A program made the translations under genes and the position numbers. 45,712 nucleotides of DNA from Nitrospirota bacterium (GTDB taxonomy: Bacteria; Nitrospirota; Leptospirillia; Leptospirillales; Leptospirillaceae), in the NCBI GenBank assembly GCA_021820445.1, contig JAKADN010000008.1, positions 1 through 45,712 on the forward strand, written 5' to 3'. Under the pieces are notes generated by a model. That model worked only from the letters and a program-made list of their open reading frames with translations. It ran no database searches and had not been told where the DNA came from. This document shows, in pieces, positions 42,391 through 45,712 of this stretch (position 1 is the first letter of the stretch; the number at the start of each line of letters is the position of its first letter).

Positions 42391-42972
42391 GTGTCAAACT
42401 ACAGCGTGAAGCCGGGTCCCGAAGCCTTCCTGCCGCCGGCGGCAGCCATGATGGGGATCGTTCTCCCCGAACCAGGAGAGGGCCATATCGAAGGCAGGCT
42501 CGTTCCTCAGGACGAGGCGATCGAGGCAAGCGCCCGAGTGCTCGCCAAGGCCAAGGTTCCCACCTTTTTCCCCGGACCCCTGGTCCTCTGGAAATGGAAC
42601 GAGAAGTCAGCCCTCATGGCGGCGGCCATCAAGAAGGCGGCGGTCGAGGGAGGCGTCCGGATCATTCCCATGTCCGACTACCGGCCAAAATATCCGAAGA
42701 TCGACCCAGAGACGGAGATCAACCCGAACCATCCGAATCTGACCATCTGGCACAACAAGATCGACGCCTGCCTCTTCGTGGGGGTTCATTGCCATCAGGC
42801 CAACCTGGCGCTCAAGATCATCCGGGGTGGAACCGACTGTTACACCCTGGCCTATTGCTCCATGTCCGGCCATGAAGACGCCAACCTGTCGGTCAGGGAC
42901 ACCTCCCCTGAAACCTTCATGAAGCTTGCGGAGTCTTTGAAGAAAATGAAGTCGAACTCTCGGGGATTCTGA
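42391..42972 (+). CDS. CO dehydrogenase beta / ACDS epsilon-like protein
   Basis: A 193-residue soluble protein resembling the CO dehydrogenase beta-subunit family (acetyl-CoA decarbonylase/synthase epsilon subunit, a Rossmann-like small subunit). Recognisable segments are FFPGPLVLWKWNEKS, IIPMSDYRPKYPKID and ACLFVGVHCHQANLALKIIRGG. No CO dehydrogenase catalytic subunit is in this window. From memory, relatives occur near pyruvate oxidoreductase genes in Aquificota, so it may be an auxiliary of a 2-oxoacid oxidoreductase, but that is inference. The start is GTG with GGGGAG five bases upstream. It is followed by a strong hairpin at 42994-43028. Confidence 0.75.
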   Translation: MSNYSVKPGPEAFLPPAAAMMGIVLPEPGEGHIEGRLVPQDEAIEASARVLAKAKVPTFFPGPLVLWKWNEKSALMAAAIKKAAVEGGVRIIPMSDYRPKYPKIDPETEINPNHPNLTIWHNKIDACLFVGVHCHQANLALKIIRGGTDCYTLAYCSMSGHEDANLSVRDTSPETFMKLAESLKKMKSNSRGF

Positions 42973-42993
42973 ATTCTGATTTCCGGCGTCCGG

Positions 42994-43028
42994 GAGGCGG
43001 GGAGGAACACCCTGTCCTCCCCCGCCTC
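42994..43028 (+). terminator. Long G/C hairpin after the CODH-like gene
   Basis: GAGGCGGGGAGGA (42994-43006) pairs with TCCTCCCCCGCCTC (43015-43028), with one bulged C and an eight-base loop. It begins 21 bases after the stop. No T-tract follows. The rest of 42973-43202 holds no gene. Confidence 0.65.
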
Positions 43029-43202
43029 GCGTTCCATGGCGTCCACCCCCGCGTCAGCTTTCCCTTCAATTGTGTCATATCTCCTCAGACATCGTTATTT
43101 GTGACCCTGCCTTCGCGGAAAGCTGAATCGACTGGGAAGGCGCAGTTCCCTTGATAGGACTTCCGGTCGTTTTTGTGTTCCGGGAATGAAGGAGTAGACA
43201 CC

Positions 43203-44909
43203 TTGCAAAGCGGACTCGCCATGCTTCTACCCGGGTTGCCTCTTCTGGGTGGAGGCGGCCTCTTCCTTGCCGAATGGCTCTTCCCTGGTCGATCTCCGCG
43301 TCGTGCCTTTCTGTCGCTCCTTCCGACCGCCGCGGCCTTTCTTCTGGGTCTCTGGTTCCTCGTGCGGGTTGTTTCTTCGGGGCCTGTGATTCTCGCGCTC
43401 CCCGTTTCCCTCCCGGGACTTTCCGCTCCCCCGCTCTGGGGGGTGGACCGGCTTTCTGCGATCATGGTCCTTCTGATCACCGGGGTCAGCACGGTGGTGC
43501 AGACCTACTCCCTTCGATACCTCCTGGGAGAGGCAAACTATGAACGATTTTTCGCGCTGATCGGCGTGGAGACGGGGATTCTCCTTCTGCTCGTGACCAG
43601 CCGGAACCTCCTGCTGATCTTCCTCTTCTGGCAACTCATGAGCCTCGGACTCTCCCTCCTGATGTCCCACAACCGGTTTCGCCCTCAGTCCGTTGAGGCC
43701 GCCCACAAGACCTTCATCATCCACAGGCTCGGAGATGCCTTTTTCCTGGCAGGACTTCTCCTGGCGGAGCACCTTTTCCACACCCTGGACATTGGTCGCA
43801 TGGCCGCCCTTTTGAAAAATTCTCCGGAGGTCGTCTCCCAGGGCTCTCTCGTGGCCATGACCCTGTGCCTCTTTGTCGGGTGCATGGCCAAGTCGGCCCA
43901 GTTCCCCCTCCATGTCTGGCTTCCCGACACCATGGAAACGCCGACCCCCGTCTCCGCCCTCATGCATGCCGGGATCGTCAATGTGGGGGGGTATCTGATG
44001 AACCGGACCTCGGTTCTTTTTTCCCATGCGCCCCTGACGATGCATGTCGTCTTTTTCATGGGGTTCGTCACGGCCCTCTTCGGATCCTCGACCATGTTGA
44101 CCCAGAGCGACGTGAAACGGAAGCTCGGCTTCTCGACGATGGGCCAGATGGGGTACATGACCATGGAGTGCGGCCTCGGAGCTTTTTCCCTGGCCGTCTT
44201 CCATCTGATCGCCCACGGGATTTTCAAGGCGACCCTCTTCCTCGAATCGGGCATGGGAATCCATATCGCCCGCCAGGAGCCCGGCCTTCCCAAGAGGACC
44301 GCCACCGAACCCCGGACTCCGGAGGCCTTCCGTCTCTCCCGGATCCTTCCGGTCGCCTTCGTGACGCTCGTTCTTCCCCTGGTCATCCTGCTCGGAGCCC
44401 ACCAGCTGGCGGGAATCCACCTCTCCCGGGAGGAGGGGACGGTCGTCTTCCTCTTCTTCAGCTGGGTCACCGTGTCGCAGGTGGCGATCAGCCTCACCCG
44501 GGCGCGCCTCTTCGACTCCTTTGCCGCCGCGATTCCCTGGACGGCCTTCCTGGTGGTCTTTGTGTTCGTTTACATCAAGGCGGCCCATCTCTTCAACCTC
44601 TTTCTCTATCCCGATCCGGGGACCCGGGCCCTCTTCTTCGCCTCGGGAGGGGTCGGATGGGTGCTGTTTACGCCCATCGTTCTTCTTATCACCGCCTTGA
44701 TCGTCGCCGGTTGGGGCGTCGCCCTCCTCCGGGGACTTCGGGGGGCGGTGGTTCTCCCGGCCTGGGTCCTTTCCCGCCAGGAGGCCCTTTACCTGTTCTT
44801 CCTGAACCGAGGGACGCTGGAATTCTTTATCCTCCACCGCCTTCTCGATCCTCTCGACCGCATGGTCAGCCGGCTTCGGGGACTCCTTCCGGGACGAGGG
44901 GAGGCGTGA
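43203..44909 (+). CDS. NuoL-like proton-channel subunit
   Basis: A 568-residue membrane protein with about 14 to 16 predicted spans. It carries the proton-antiporter core shared by NuoL, Mrp and DabB subunits, including VGCMAKSAQFPLHVWLPDTMETPTPVSALMHAG (core about residues 235-265) and KRKLGFSTMGQMGYM. The start is TTG 43203 with AAGGAG eight bases upstream; the longer frame from 43173 has no ribosome site. It does not sit in a complex I cluster here, so it may belong to a DAB-type inorganic carbon transporter (partner DUF2309) or another ion-coupled complex. Its TGA overlaps the ATG of the next gene by one base. Confidence 0.85.
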   Translation: MQSGLAMLLPGLPLLGGGGLFLAEWLFPGRSPRRAFLSLLPTAAAFLLGLWFLVRVVSSGPVILALPVSLPGLSAPPLWGVDRLSAIMVLLITGVSTVVQTYSLRYLLGEANYERFFALIGVETGILLLLVTSRNLLLIFLFWQLMSLGLSLLMSHNRFRPQSVEAAHKTFIIHRLGDAFFLAGLLLAEHLFHTLDIGRMAALLKNSPEVVSQGSLVAMTLCLFVGCMAKSAQFPLHVWLPDTMETPTPVSALMHAGIVNVGGYLMNRTSVLFSHAPLTMHVVFFMGFVTALFGSSTMLTQSDVKRKLGFSTMGQMGYMTMECGLGAFSLAVFHLIAHGIFKATLFLESGMGIHIARQEPGLPKRTATEPRTPEAFRLSRILPVAFVTLVLPLVILLGAHQLAGIHLSREEGTVVFLFFSWVTVSQVAISLTRARLFDSFAAAIPWTAFLVVFVFVYIKAAHLFNLFLYPDPGTRALFFASGGVGWVLFTPIVLLITALIVAGWGVALLRGLRGAVVLPAWVLSRQEALYLFFLNRGTLEFFILHRLLDPLDRMVSRLRGLLPGRGEA

Positions 44910-45712
44910 TGGTGTTGGGGCTCCCTTTTCCGCTCCTGGTCCTCCTTCTTCTTCCGCTCCTCTTTCCGGCCTCGCGCGCCCTGGCCGCAAATAAGGGAAA
45001 AGGAACCGTCTGGGGTCTTCTGCCGGTCATTCTCTTCGCCCTTGCCCTTCTCTTTGTCCTGATCTTTCCGGGGGGGTGCGGTTCGTGCCGGACGCTTCCA
45101 AGGGAAGGGCTCCTTCTGTCGCTGGCTCTGACTGCGGCCTTCCTGGCTTACCTTCCGGTCCTCCCCGAGGAAGAGCGGCGCTCTCCCGCCCCGATTCTTC
45201 TTCCGGTCCTCCTCTCCCTGGGGACGGGCGTCTTTCTCCAGGAGGGGGCAGGGCGAATCGAGGCCGGCGGGGCTCTTCTGTCCCTGGCGCTCCTTCTCTC
45301 GGCCCTCATTCTGGGGGGAGCCTATCCGGGGGCCTACCTGCGCTTCTTTCCCCTCCGTCTGGGAGGCGCTGTCCTCACCCTCGGAGCTCTCTGGGTCGTT
45401 CCCGCCCGGATTCCTCCGGTCCTTCTTCTCCCGATGCTCCTCCTGGGAGTGGTTTTTCTTCTCCCGGCCCCCTTTCCCCGCCGCACGGAGAAGGTCCTCT
45501 CGCCCGGATTCCTGAGGGCGGACCAGCTTCTCTTTGTCTGTCTGCCCCCTCTGCTGGTCTTCCATGTTTTTCGGGGGCTTCCGGAAGAAAGCCATTCGCA
45601 CTCCGTTGCAGCGGTCGTTTTTGGCATCCTGGTGGGATTCTCCGGACTTCTCTATGCGAAGATTGCCCTGTTCGTCGAGGAAATGGCGGACGGGCTGACG
45701 GCGGCCGGAACG
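44909..45712 (+). CDS. Second hydrophobic subunit of the NuoL-like operon (partial)
   Basis: A frame of 268 codons from ATG 44909 (overlapping the previous TGA as TGATG) stays open to the right edge, so the protein is incomplete. It is extremely leucine-rich with about seven or more membrane spans in the visible part, including LLVLLLLPLLFP, VLIFPGGCGSC and VVFGILVGFSGLLYAKIAL. I do not recognise the family. The coupling implies it is made in a fixed ratio with the NuoL-like subunit. Continuation beyond 45712 decides its identity. Confidence 0.7.
   Translation, partial: MVLGLPFPLLVLLLLPLLFPASRALAANKGKGTVWGLLPVILFALALLFVLIFPGGCGSCRTLPREGLLLSLALTAAFLAYLPVLPEEERRSPAPILLPVLLSLGTGVFLQEGAGRIEAGGALLSLALLLSALILGGAYPGAYLRFFPLRLGGAVLTLGALWVVPARIPPVLLLPMLLLGVVFLLPAPFPRRTEKVLSPGFLRADQLLFVCLPPLLVFHVFRGLPEESHSHSVAAVVFGILVGFSGLLYAKIALFVEEMADGLTAAGT

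Noticed and set aside
43227-44990. 587-codon minus-strand open frame opposite the NuoL-like gene
   Set aside because: It is a charged, low-complexity antisense shadow of a hydrophobic protein.
1-45712. CRISPR arrays, insertion sequences, prophage genes
   Set aside because: No regularly spaced repeats, transposase, integrase or phage structural genes were seen on either strand.

Overview
The window is high-GC bacterial DNA with long GC-rich operons and little mobile DNA. Gene content fits an acidophilic, iron-oxidising member of the Nitrospirota such as Leptospirillum. It has an anabolic four-subunit pyruvate:ferredoxin oxidoreductase, a CO-dehydrogenase-epsilon-like protein, hopanoid precursor genes hpnD-hpnE-hpnC, many c-type cytochromes and a NuoL-type proton channel operon. 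The organism call is inferred from gene content, not from a marker gene.

Layout. 1-3347: the tail of a membrane protein, a polytopic membrane protein, a secreted YceI protein, and a three-gene run (C-terminal J-domain protein, unknown protein, DUF1841 protein). 3410-6853: the porABGD operon with a candidate promoter and a strong 3' hairpin. 6866-9913: a small unknown gene, then lipoprotein, psiE and gltX on the minus strand. 10059-16716: a stress operon behind a near-consensus sigma-70 promoter, running lipoprotein, nadB, cbpA-type dnaJ, hspR-like repressor, clpB and a Fis-type regulator, with stop/start overlaps at two junctions. 16806-17292: HU protein and tRNA-Val(GAC). 17502-21644: a very large SNF2 ATPase on the minus strand. 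22170-23161: a sigma-54-type promoter driving an outer-membrane-like protein whose middle is compositionally foreign. 23346-25742: pentapeptide-repeat protein, small Rossmann protein, a dead vapBC toxin-antitoxin pair and a YaiI/YqxD protein. 26018-27460: divergent secreted proteins around a three-arm hairpin region. 27483-30989: tldD, pmbA and a nitroreductase. 31217-35605: a serine hydrolase and the hpnDEC operon.

36019-42129 is the most unusual part: a periplasmic cluster with a c4-like dihaem cytochrome, a TsdA-type thiosulfate dehydrogenase, a Tat-exported DsrE-like protein, a ModA-like binding protein, and a pentahaem protein that fuses a three-haem dehydrogenase-type cytochrome to a second complete TsdA. 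Both TsdA modules keep the characteristic cysteine haem ligand, 39 residues after the first CxxCH histidine. This points to periplasmic thiosulfate or related sulfur chemistry in an organism whose group is usually described as living on iron alone.

42391-45712 holds a CO dehydrogenase beta/ACDS-epsilon-like protein and the start of an operon with a NuoL-like subunit plus a second, unrecognised hydrophobic protein that runs off the window.

The genes cover carbon fixation (POR), proteostasis, envelope lipids (hopanoids), periplasmic electron transfer and ion-coupled membrane transport.
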